Shown here: in pieces, positions 10,675 to 20,711 of the stretch
Layout: each line of letters starts with the position of its first letter
Position numbering within the stretch: position 1 is the stretch's first letter
NCBI GenBank assembly: GCA_021018815.1
Contig: JAITYX010000009.1
Location: forward strand, 7,442,501-7,506,500
Direction of reading: 5' to 3'
From: Talinum fruticosum
Lineage: Eukaryota > Streptophyta > Magnoliopsida > Caryophyllales > Talinaceae
DNA length: 64,000 nucleotides
Program-made: the position numbers and the translations under genes
Notes under the pieces: model-generated
Told to the model about the DNA's origin: nothing
What the model saw: the letters and a program-made list of their open reading frames with translations, nothing else
Database searches by the model: none

Positions 10675-12253
10675 TGAAGACTCATGTATGAATTGATCCC
10701 TTAATCGATTTTGAGTTAAAGTTATTCATCTAAATTAAGGATTAATTAAGATGCATCCTAAAAGAAATTAAGAACATAAAATTCAGGTTAAATAAGTAAT
10801 ATTAGATGACTAAGAGATGATTGATGTATGACCTTGAGCTTAGAATTTTTCTCTTAAATGTCTAAGGACTTGGTTCTAGTTCAAAAAGTAGAAACCGACA
10901 TAGTCATACTAACCGAGCTTGATTGATCTAATCGGTTCTTAGAAACTCGACCAGCTTTAGTATGACTTAGATATGAAGTTTGCCTAAGTAATTTCATATT
11001 TATAATTGCACTTTGCAACTGAAATACTTCAAGAATTCATCTAGAATTATTTGTCCTAATTTTATTTTAGCCAGAATCATTACAATAGAATTACTTAACT
11101 TCGCATATACTCGAGATATGTCTAAATAGCTCTTGCACTCACATGTAGTAGTTTATTCTTTGAGTTAAGACATATATGCGATCGGAAAATATTTAACATT
11201 AGACTTAAAAAATTTTAGATTAATAGATTAAGGAGAATTAGTCTTTAAATACTTTATATAGACTAATCATCATCTAATGTTAGACCAAAGTTTTTGTTTT
11301 ATACTTTGAGTACCATTCTCTAATTTATTTTTGCAAATTTTCTAAAGCAGATTGATCTAAAAAAAGTAAAAACAATGGGTTCTTTAGCGTTAAAAGACTA
11401 TACATAGAAAAGTTTGAAATTATCGACAACTCGGACTAAGCCGTCAAGGTTGTTTATTTCCGTTTTGGATAATTTCTCATTTATGAGTCTTACGTATTTT
11501 TTACCCTATCTTTAAGATATTTAGAGTTGGTAGAATAGCTTTTGGAAGCTATGACCTAAAGTTCAATGGATAACTAAATGATGGTTCAGAATCGAGTCGT
11601 TAGACTATCAATTAGGACGACTAGCTAACCTAGTGCTTCCAGTTGAAGACTCAACAACTTTCTTCCAAGAAGCCTATAAATAGAGGCATCGATACAAGAC
11701 TTACAAGCTTGTTGGAACTAAGTGCTTAATCGACTCATTCGTACTTTTAGCTTACAACTCTCATTTATATACTCTTATCTTTCTAAGTTGTAAACTTTTG
11801 GAAGAAAAGTCTTGGACTCACTATCTCTTTTCAAATACTTTGTTAAGTCATCCCTTGATTTAGTTGACAATGTAACTTGAACTTAGTTGTCAAAAGTTCC
11901 ATAGGTATCCCAACTAGGAAATACTAGGTCATATAAGAGAATTTCTAGGTTTGGGAAAATTGTAAGAGATTTGTCTAAGAGAGAAAATTAGGGTAGTCAT
12001 TATCTTTGTATTTCAGGATTCAAATAGTGAATTTTGACTTTGTGCTTGGATTATCACAGTCCGAGATTTTCTTCCTAAAGTGAATTTCCTCGAATAATCA
12101 ATTGTCTTCTTTCTTTTTTATTTCCGAGTCACTCTAGATATAATTTGTTTGTCTAAGTTGACATCTTAATTTTGCACTTCAATTTTCCACAATTTTTATC
12201 CACCCTACTTACCCATTCCTCTAGGTTGATTATTCTCTCCAAGTGAAGTTTCA
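10675..12253 (+). repeat. Solo LTR, diverged Sirevirus-related family
   Basis: The repeat opens with TGAAGACTCATG and closes with GTTTCA, and shares the internal landmarks of the Sirevirus LTRs: the 'TATACTTTGAGTACC' block (about 11300), a TATA box in GCCTATAAATAGAGGC (11672) and the 'TTCTCTCCAAG' tail. It is flanked by TCGAT (10670-10674) and TTGAT (12254-12258), a near-perfect 5-bp TSD. There is no primer-binding site, internal region or polypurine tract next to it. This is what recombination between the two LTRs of one element leaves. Confidence 0.7.
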
Positions 12254-12324
12254 TTGATCGCCTTTAATTTTCATTAACAACATGTTGTTTTCTTTCTTTA
12301 CTTAACACAATTTTTACTCCCTTA

Positions 12325-13720
12325 TGAAGACTCATACTCTAAATTTATAACATTCTCGAGTACTATCAAGGACTCGTGTACAAACCTCATCCCTCCTAAG
12401 TTTTGATTACAAGTCATTCCGAGTGATATAGAAACTATTGCATATGTTTTCCTTCGATTATGACTGACTTAGAATACACACTCTTGTTCATCAACTCACA
12501 CTCGATGTTTCTAAGTCACTCGGAAACCACTTAGATTTATCGCGTGATCAAACAATCTCTCTAACACTTTTTCTAAGTTCTGACTTCATACTCGAGGTAA
12601 AGTGAATTACAGCGTTAATTCACCTTTCTATGTCGACTTGTGTGTTCAAGAATTATTTGCCTAGATCAAGTACTTATACTTTGATATTTTCTATATAACT
12701 TGATCTTTTCTAAGACTCGACTCGATGGATTTTGAATGTAATGAATATTAGACTCGTAAAATTACACTCCTCTAGGCCTAAGATAATTATGCAGTTAATT
12801 ATCTTAATTAAATTATTATATGTGCCTAATCTTGGACCAAAGTATTTTATACTTTGAGAAACAAAATTGTTTACTTTTGTAGGTTATCTAAACGAGGTTA
12901 TCCTATTTTTTTGAATTACAAAAGTAACCGGCTTCAAGTCGTCAATCACCAGTAGACAAGGTTTTTCTACTTCTAAACAAGGCTCGGACCCTGTGTCTCT
13001 GTTTCCAAAAATGGAAATCTTAAACACCAAGATCTTTTCCGAGCGACTCAAAAGAACCATTACAACCGTCACAAAAGGACTTCTATTCAAACGAGAGTCA
13101 CAACGGCTAATTTTCTTGGTCATCTGTAAATAGAAGCCAACTCTCAAGACTTGAAGATTGCTAAGACTTGCTAGAATTATTGTCAATACACATTACTTAA
13201 GACAAAGTCTTTGTATTCATATTCAATCTTCTATTTACAACTCCCAACTTGTAATTCATACTTTCCGAGTTGTAAAGTCTTGTAATCAGTCACATACTCT
13301 TTCTTACTTTCCGAGTAAGGACCCTTGACTGAACTGTAAGGGTTAACTCGGTTCAGCTTGTCCCTACCGTAAAGGTTGCCTCGCTTAGGAAGTACTAGAT
13401 CGGATAAGGGAACTTCTAAGTCTAGGAAAACTCCGTAAGGAATTGTTTAAGGGAGCAATTCTGGTGGAGTCGATCCGATGTATTTTGTGGATTCAAAATA
13501 GTGGATTTGACTTGGTGCTTGGATTAGCACTTGCCATGGTTTTCTCGCCCAAGGAGGGTTTCCACGTATATCGAGTTCACACTTTTCTCGAGTCCAATCT
13601 AGACTCGGATTGTCTTGATTACTTCTTTCAAGCTTTAATCTTCCAAGTTTGACAAAATATCCTCATCACCCTATTCATCCCCCTCTAGGGTGACTAAGAC
13701 TCTCCAAGAGCAAACCTTCG
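12325..13720 (+). repeat. Sirevirus LTR, probably solo
   Basis: The repeat opens with TGAAGACTCATACTC and ends at AACCTTCG, a one-base change from the usual CCTTCA. It matches LTR A and LTR J in order along its whole length. It lacks a polypurine tract before it and a primer-binding site after it. The flanks (CCTTA and CCCTG) share three of five bases, so a TSD is not convincing. Its TATA box is mutated (CTGTAAATAG at 13125). Confidence 0.7.
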
Positions 13721-14874
13721 CCCTGTTTAATTAGTAAAGGTTGTCTTTATGAAGGACCGAATGAGGAGCACCCCTTTTTATTTCATACATTCGCCCCGAA
13801 CACTCGGGTTATTGGTTTTCACCAGTGGAGTCCTTTTCTAAAACTTTTCTATTTATTAAATTTTTGTCCTTTCCTATTCTCGCTTTTCGGTACACATAAA
13901 AAAGACAATTTATTTATTTTTATGTCACTTTTAATCTATTTTGCTCTCTAATTTCATCTCGTTTTTTTAGGAAAATATGAATTTTTAGGGAAAAACAGAC
14001 ATGTGGTCTAAGTGAATCGATCGTAACTATTTTAGTAGTCCAGGATGGATGACTGGAACCGCCAAGCGATCCGGTGAGCCGAAACCGGTGCTCGAGATAG
14101 TTGGCCAGGCCTAGCTCTTGGCCCAAGAAAGTACAGTTGTATAGCCTATCGAACTTTGTGGCAGTTTGTTACAGATTCTCTTTTCGTTTAAAATCATCTC
14201 GAGAATTCTAAAACCATTCTAAAAAATAAAATGATTTCTAAAAATTAGCAATAAACATTTCAAAAACTAAAGTACTTTTAACTTCTCCGCTTAAAAATGC
14301 CATAAGATACTCGAACATGCAAGGTAGACAACAATGGCCAGTGATGCAAGCATGTTAAGTCGACAACTGAAGTTACCTCATTAGTCCTTATTATAGTATA
14401 GTGTAAAAATGCATAAACGCATCATATATACCTTCTTGAGAGAAGTGTTCACACCCTTCGTGATTAACAACTCTAAGAACAACATTAAAACCCCATTTTT
14501 GCTTAATAATAACTTGACAATATTTAGTATTTTCACCCCCTTTTTGTAAACTACTTGTTGCCCCTCTATCGTAAAACACTCAATATTTTTGAGCTTATCA
14601 TAGTCAACAACTCCTTTCTTAAACTACTAAATGACTCGAAAATGAGGATTAGTTTAGAGATGAAATCGAATCTTAGTCGGTAAGTAAATAGTCTGCTCCA
14701 TCTTTAGGTTGACATAGTTAAACTCAAGCACCATGCAGAGACTTCAATATGTGTACTTCAAAGGCTTCAGCTTTGATACTATTTAAAACATTAGACATCC
14801 CATCAACACTAAAATTTAAAGCATACACAATTGTCACAACATTAGAAATAGCAAGCATGTTAACCCTCAATACT
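13721..14874. other. Unassigned stretch with a Tat-like primer-site relic
   Basis: Around 13820-13835, CACCAGTGGAGTCC is, on the minus strand, GGACTCCACTGGTG, which resembles the primer-binding-site region of Tat gypsy elements (compare 31720 and 49241). It may be a minus-strand Tat leader fragment. On the minus strand a short frame at 14579-14391 (62 codons) and in-frame sequence above it look protein-like but I cannot name them. Nothing else is recognised. Confidence 0.35.
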
Positions 14875-15223
14875 TGTAGACACCTAACTCGTCTTTCATT
14901 TATTGCTTATTTGTTTGTTTATTAGCTTGGTGATGAGGATTTAGCTTCACTTGTATGATCGGGGCTAGATTGGATCAAGACAGTTTAATTTTCCCTTCTT
15001 GCCCAAAGTCAACGCCAAAAACAACTCCGTGAGCCAAAAAAATTTGTTTCCCATAATAAAATGTTTCTCCAATAACAGAAAGTTTCAAAAATAAAAGATC
15101 CAAAAATGAAAATTCCCAAAAACTAGCTTGGGTCAACTCCATTTGCCTAAGTTTCTATGCCTACCTCGTTTTTGAGCCTCGCACCTCGGAAAAACAACCC
15201 AAAATTCAGCCTAGTGACCCATT
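14875..15223 (+). repeat. 5' start of a Tat-type gypsy LTR (K), interrupted by a CACTA element
   Basis: TGTAGACACCTAACTCGTC at the start matches the first bases of the LTR of Tat element D (29788), and similarity continues weakly for about 100 bp. The CACTA element at 15224 interrupts it and the flank resumes at 19205. Confidence 0.5.
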
Positions 15224-15949
15224 CACTACTATAAAACTACTAAATAGCGATGGAAACACTTCCGTAGCCACTTAACGACGGAATCAGCGACGAAATCGAC
15301 AAAAATTGACATCTCTATCAGGTAGCGACGGAATTAGCGACGGAAATAGGAATCCGTCGCTAATTTGGAATCAGCGACGGAAATTTCCTTCGCTAATATA
15401 TTCAGCGGCGGAATATTCCGTCGCTAATCCGTAGTTGGGGTTCGCTGATTTTTCGGATGAAGGAAAACCCAAAAAAATAAATTAAATTAATTTAGTACTT
15501 ACCAACAAAATATTCCGTTCGTTGTTCCGTCGCTAAGTACAAATTTTTTATTAGCGACAGATCGCTCTGTCGTTAAATCGAATAAATCCGGATATGGCCT
15601 TTCGGCCGGACCGAACTTTCGAAAGCAAAGACAGAGAGAGAGACTCGAGCGATTGCGAGCGTTCACCCCCACTCCCGCCAATTCGCCACCCCCACCTTCG
15701 CCGTTGATTCCCCGCTGCCGCCTTCACCGACCGCCCCTCCACGCATCCGCCGCCCTTCTTCCGCCACTTGAGGAACACGAAGGCCAAAGACGTGAATTCT
15801 CCTTGGTTGCTCCCGACCCTTGTGCCGCCGCTGCTGCCGCCTAGGTGGAAGACATCGCCGCCGCCACCGCCGCTGCTGCCGTCGCACGCCTGTCCTCCCG
15901 CCGCCGCCGCCTGTGCCGCCGCCGTGTCGCCCCTTCTTTGAAGTATGGT

Positions 15950-16355
15950 TTTGTTGATTTTTATTAGATTTAGGGTTTTATAAAATTTAACTTCAAATTG
16001 ATGAACATATGTAATTTGTTGGAAATTAATGTTGTTTGTGAATGAATTTAAAAAGGAAAATGTGCAATTGTGTTATTTAAGGAGTAAATGTTATTGAAGT
16101 TAGATTTAGGGTTTTTAAAAATGTAACTTCAAATTGATGAATATATGTAATTTGTTGGAAATTAATGTTGTTTGTGAATGAATTTGAAAAGGAAAAATGT
16201 GCAATTGTGTTATTTATGGAGTCAATGTTATTGAAGTTAGATTTAAGGTTTTTAATAATGTAACTTAAAATTGATGAATGTATATAATTTATTGCAAATG
16301 AATGTTGTTTGTGAATGAATTTGAAATGAAAAATGTGCAATTGTGTTATTTATTG
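15950..16355 (+). repeat. Tandem repeat, about three 137-bp units, within CACTA 1
   Basis: The phrase TAGATTTAGGGTTTT recurs at 15965 and 16101 and, with a change, at 16238, giving a spacing of 136-137 bp. Each unit also contains ATTAATGTTGTTTGTGAATG and ATGTGCAATTGTGTTATTTA. The array sits between the GC-rich leader and the coding exons. Confidence 0.85.
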
Positions 16356-16728
16356 GAAATTATTATTTAAGTTGAAGTAGATGTAGATGTAGATGTTATT
16401 TATGTATAGAATTTGTGTTGTTTAAAGTATGTGATGTTAGATTTGTTGGACATTATTGTTCAAGTTGAAGTAAATATTTTTGTGATTTATATATGTGCAA
16501 TTGTTTGTGATTTATTTGTGTGAGTTTGTTTATGCTAATTAGGTATGATTAGGTATGATTAGGTATGATTAGTTTAATTATATTTGTGTGAGTTTATTTA
16601 TGTTAATTAGGTATGATTAGTTTAATTATGATATAAATACTTACGAGTAAAATATAGAAATTAAACAAATTTATGTATAATAAAAAATATATGTTAAATG
16701 CATAATGGTTATATATAGATTATGTTAA

Positions 16729-18597
16729 ATGGAGAGAGGTAGAGGCAGGTCCAAAAGATCAGCTACTCGGGAATGGCTAGAAACACCACTACCGATGGGG
16801 AAGGTAATGATGTCAGCACTTCAACCCCTCTCAAAACCCTCATAACCTTCAATCCCCTATAGGTGGAGCACTATCTCCACACTCCCCTTACAACCAAACT
16901 CCAATGGGGGAGTCATTTATTCCCAACCCTCCTTTTTCCAACCCCTAAACATCCCACACATGCAAAGCCCAATGGGTGGGTCTTTCATCCTAAACCCTTC
17001 ATATTCTCAAGCACGCCAATATGTACTCAAACCCGCCCATTGCATATGCATATAACCAATATGGTACAAATAATGTACCACGCATCCATGTTGGTACCGA
17101 ACAAAGGCCACCACAAAGGCCTACAAATGATGGGCCAATTGATGCGAGGAACGAGCATGCTTGCCTTGAATCAAGCAGTGCTAACAGCCGAGAAAAGATT
17201 CGAATTGAGCCGGATGGTGAAGGGTAAGTGTGATAATAAGTAATAAAATAAATTAAGCTTAATAGTTTAATAGCAGAACTAACTATTTTATATGTTTCTT
17301 AATTATGTTCTTCCCCATTGACAAAGTTGTGGGCACGATTTCCCACATCTTCTAAAGCAAGTTCGATGGAGCTTGGCCTACATGGGGTAAAGTTCCTTGA
17401 TCACAATGTGATCCGTGGTTTTCCGAGTTTAAGGTAATGACAAATCTTTAGTTTTTTGAATTTGAGATAACATAATGACTTATTGTGCATGTTTGAACAT
17501 TATATTATAATTTCGTAACTTATAAACTACTTTTTATTTATATAGAAATTTTTCACTTGGTCTCCAACCGATGAAGTCCAAATAAGAAGAAATTTTGAAA
17601 AGAAAGGAAGTGATAGATTAAAGGACTTCATGCTGAAGGCGAGGAAGAATAAGAAGAAGCCGAAATGGTTAGGTGACAACTATCGGCGCGAGTTGCGGGA
17701 GTATTGGGAAACTACCGACTACAAGAAGTTTTGTGAGCAAGCTTAGAAAAACCGCCATGCTGATCAAGGGGGACTTGGTTCATCGCTCCATACTTGTGGC
17801 TCAATCCCTATGACAGAGCATGAGCGGCGATTGGTACATACCCCTTTATTAATGATTACGCATGCAACTATTAACATGTTTATATTAGTAAATTGATTCT
17901 CTACTAACTTTTTTTTTTATGAAGGAGCTTAAAGGAGTTCGGCCTCTACCGACCGAACTATTTTCACATACCCACAAAATAAAAAAGGATGAATGGGTCG
18001 ACCAAAATCCAAGGCCATTTATGTGAGTAACCTTATATATGCAATTTTCATATTTTTTAATCTATGGTTTTCGTTAACAACCTCGTGATAGTTACATGCC
18101 TCAAATATTTATATTTTATTCAGGACAAGTTTCAAAAAGAGTGGGAAGAGTTGCAAAACACTCAACCCACTCAACCTTCTAGTGATGACCCCAACTCTTC
18201 CGAGGATCATGTCTCCACCCCTTCACAACATGAGTTATGGGTCAAAGCCAATGCGAACAAGAAAGGTCGCATTTATGGACTTGGATCCGAGGCTAAAAAC
18301 TTCAAACCAACCATGCCCTTCAAATCACCGAAAGCTTCTACTCCGGATGACTCGGATTTGAGAGCAACGAGTGCATAATTTAACTTCTGAGTTACATCAA
18401 TGAATTGAGCATGCTTGGGTGCTTGGGTTGGAAAATAGGCAGCTTAAAGAAAAGGTGGACATTTTCGCTGAGACAATAGCACGCTTCAATGAATTTATGC
18501 AGTCTCAGCAAGCATCCGGATCTCACCGTCGACCAGTACAACCACAAGAGGAAGAGGAAGAGAAGAGGATGAGGATGAGGATGAGGATGAGGAAGAG
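16729..18597 (+). pseudogene. En/Spm-type plant transposase-associated protein (Transposase_24-like), with introns
   Basis: The gene reads as several exons with good splice sites: donors at 17226 (GTAAGT), 17434 (GTAATG), 17834 (GTACAT) and 18023 (GTGAGT), acceptors near 17320, at 17545, 17924 and 18123. The N-terminal exon is rich in Pro, Ser, Tyr and Asn. The middle exons carry the conserved core: FDGAWPTWGKVP, then KFFTWSPTDEVQIRRNFEKK, then basic LRKxxKKPKWLGDNYRRELREYW-like sequence. The last exon has GRIYGLGSEAKNF, typical of the Ptta/En/Spm family (Transposase_24), then a coiled coil and an acidic Glu/Asp tail (18540-18600). Such proteins are thought to bind subterminal repeats, like maize TnpA. 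Single stops (17346, 17391, 17744, 18376) show that it is decaying, though only slightly. The start at 16729 is my choice; upstream exons are possible. Confidence 0.7.
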
Positions 18598-19204
18598 TGA
18601 GGACCCTGAATGCATTGTGAACTTTAGTGTATATTGGTGAACACTTTGCGAACCTTTTATATGTGTTTATGGTTTCTTGTGAACTTTTGTATGCTTGCTT
18701 TTTTGAACTTGTGAATTTGTTTTAAATATGTTTTGATTGTTTATGATTTTGAACATGTAAGTTGGATTTGTATATTCAACTTTGATGAGTTCTTTGTGGT
18801 CGGCATATGTAAATGTCAAATGTAAGTGTCACATATGTGAATGTTGGATTTATAAATCCATTCACAATTTTTGTACTAGGGTCATGAATAATTAGAGAAT
18901 AGTATTTTAGATTTTTGACGGAATAGCGACGGATCTATGCCGATCGGCGATGGAAAACAGCGATGGAAAGACCACTATTTCCGTCGTTGAAATCGGCGAC
19001 GAAACGTCATTCCGTTGCTGAACTACATCAGCTACGGAAGATGTTTCCGTCGTTGATCCGTCGCGAATTAGCGACGGATTTGGGAAATTCTGTCGGTAAA
19101 TTTTAGCGACCCGAGTTTTAGTGACGGAAGAATTCCGTCGCAAATTCTATCGCTAAAACCGGAAATCCGTCGCTATTTGCAAATTCCATCGGCTAGTAGT
19201 GATT

Positions 19205-19490
19205 GCTTATAATCCTTAGCTACGGATTGCGACCAAGTGAGGCAATCGATGCCCACACCACACAGCGATCGAAGCTGGTCACTCGCCTTCCAAATCATAT
19301 TGCTTTGACCTGTTCAACTCAACCCACACCGGTCACCCCTTCTCCAGAGTGCGTTGTTTTGACTTGTTTAACAAACACTCCTAACATAGTGTCCGGGTTC
19401 GCAAAGAAATTATGTCTTTTCGTTTCATTGCCTTGGAACAGTCGAGAAGTCCTTTGGGTTTTTCTTTAATCTGAGATTAATCTACTATAA
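19205..19490 (+). other. Flank of CACTA 1, probable continuation of Tat LTR K
   Basis: This continues the sequence broken at 15223, as the matching ATT TSD shows. I find no clear match to element D here, so assignment to the Tat LTR rests only on continuity. No gene is seen. Confidence 0.35.
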
Positions 19491-19494
19491 TAAA

Positions 19495-19800
19495 CATGCA
19501 AATACAAATCACAATGGTACTCAAAGTATAAAAATACTTTGGTTAAAGGTTAGATAAGGATTAGTCGAAATAAATCATTCACCGACTAAAATTCCTTAAT
19601 CTATTAAAATGAAAAATTTTAAGTTCAATATTCCATATGTTTAAATTCTATTTATGTCTAATCTCAAAGAATAAATAGGTTAGAATTAAGTTGAAGAGTT
19701 ACTTAAATATATTCATTGTTTACCAACTTCATTAATTTCAACTTAATAAATTTATCCATATTAGAATTAACACGGGTAATTTTATTTTAAAATATGAAGC
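19495..19800 (-). repeat. Minus-strand fragment of a Sirevirus-related LTR
   Basis: Read in reverse this matches the solo LTR at 10675-12253 over its 11140-11340 segment. Plus-strand landmarks are CAATGGTACTCAAAGTATAA at 19512 and CCTTAATCTATTAA at 19595. Both ends are missing. Confidence 0.6.
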
Positions 19801-20029
19801 AAGCAAGTTCAAAAGATAAGTTAAATGTGCAAAAATATTTTAGGTATGTCCCTTTTCCCCAAAGCTTTTTTCCCCAGCGTGGTCTTAAGCGGTTATCTTT
19901 TAGGCTATAGAATAGGGAAGCCTACCTCAACCGGGTTTCGTCACAATACGGGATCGAAAAGATTACCACGATTAACTTCGGTGCACATAACACGAGGTTT
20001 AATCAATCATTCGTCATAGGATAGTACCA

Positions 20030-20711
20030 TAAAATAATTCCCCTCCAATGGGTGGAGAACCACAACCATCTCCCATCATTAGCTTGCTCAAGGAATCCTC
20101 ATCGAACAAGGAAGCCTGGATTAAGGCTCAAGACAAAAAAATTTAAACCATATCTAACATCTTTGCTCTTAGCCTAAAGACTCTTCAAGAAAATAGGAAG
20201 GGAGGAGAAGAAGACGTTGAACCACACCTAACAATCCATGATCAAATGAACCACCACTTAATAGTCTACCACAACATTGACCACCGCCCAATGGTCTACA
20301 ACAAATTGGACCACCACGTAATGGTCATCCACCTGAGGGTCCACCGCCTCAAGGTCCACTTCCGAAACCGGTCCGAGTCTAAACTTGATACACGTATAGA
20401 TAAGATAGAAAGGATGTTAAGAGACTCCGCTAGATATCAAAAGTCACTACTTCGACCTCACGGGACTCGGTTCAATCCCTAACGGGAAGCTACCTCCCAA
20501 ATTTACCATGCCGGATATCAAGTTTCCTTGTTTTGAAAATCCGCACCATCGGGTTCGCAACTTCATAGGATTAATGACGCTGAAGAATGTTCTCGAAGAC
20601 ACATACATCATCATTTTCCCTTGGACCTCACGAAAAAGGATGTGATGAAGTGATATAATGCAGTTCACCCATGCAAGCAAACTAATTGGACTGATCTATG
20701 TAAGGAGTTCA
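20030..20711 (+). pseudogene. gag N-terminal part of Tat element H
   Basis: The start region carries Pro-rich, His-rich repeats ('HHLIVYHNIDHRPMVYNKLD', 20250-20310) not seen in D or E. Then come the coiled-coil end TRIDKIERMLRDSARYQ (20388-20440) and the capsid-like start KFTMPDIKFP...ENPHHRVRNF (20490-20570). The frame is broken by stops near 20480 and 20640. It ends at the insertion inside KEF, within the gag domain, and resumes at 23588. Confidence 0.7.

Larger units (their letters stand above)
15224..19201 (+). mobile_element. CACTA (En/Spm) transposon 1 with transposase-related gene
   Basis: The element is 3978 bp. Its left end is CACTACTATAAAAC and its right end, reversed, is CACTACTAGCCGATGG. 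It is flanked by ATT on both sides (15221-15223 and 19202-19204), the 3-bp TSD of CACTA elements. Both subterminal regions (about 330 bp each) are packed with copies of TTAGCGACGGAA in both orientations, the expected transposase-binding repeats. Inside lie a GC-rich, Pro/Ala-coding leader (15650-15940), a 137-bp tandem repeat and a multi-exon En/Spm-type gene. I do not see the large TNPD-type catalytic transposase (Transposase_21), so it may depend on another element for movement. Confidence 0.9.

Noticed and set aside
9440..14874. Search for tRNA, rRNA or a host gene in the less assigned parts
   Set aside because: No cloverleaf box motifs, rRNA-like sequence or long conserved frame was seen by eye; a covariance-model scan would be decisive.
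15653..15887. GC-rich frames on both strands (Pro/Ala/Arg-rich)
   Set aside because: Frames on both strands arise from CCG repeats in the CACTA 1 leader; probably untranslated.
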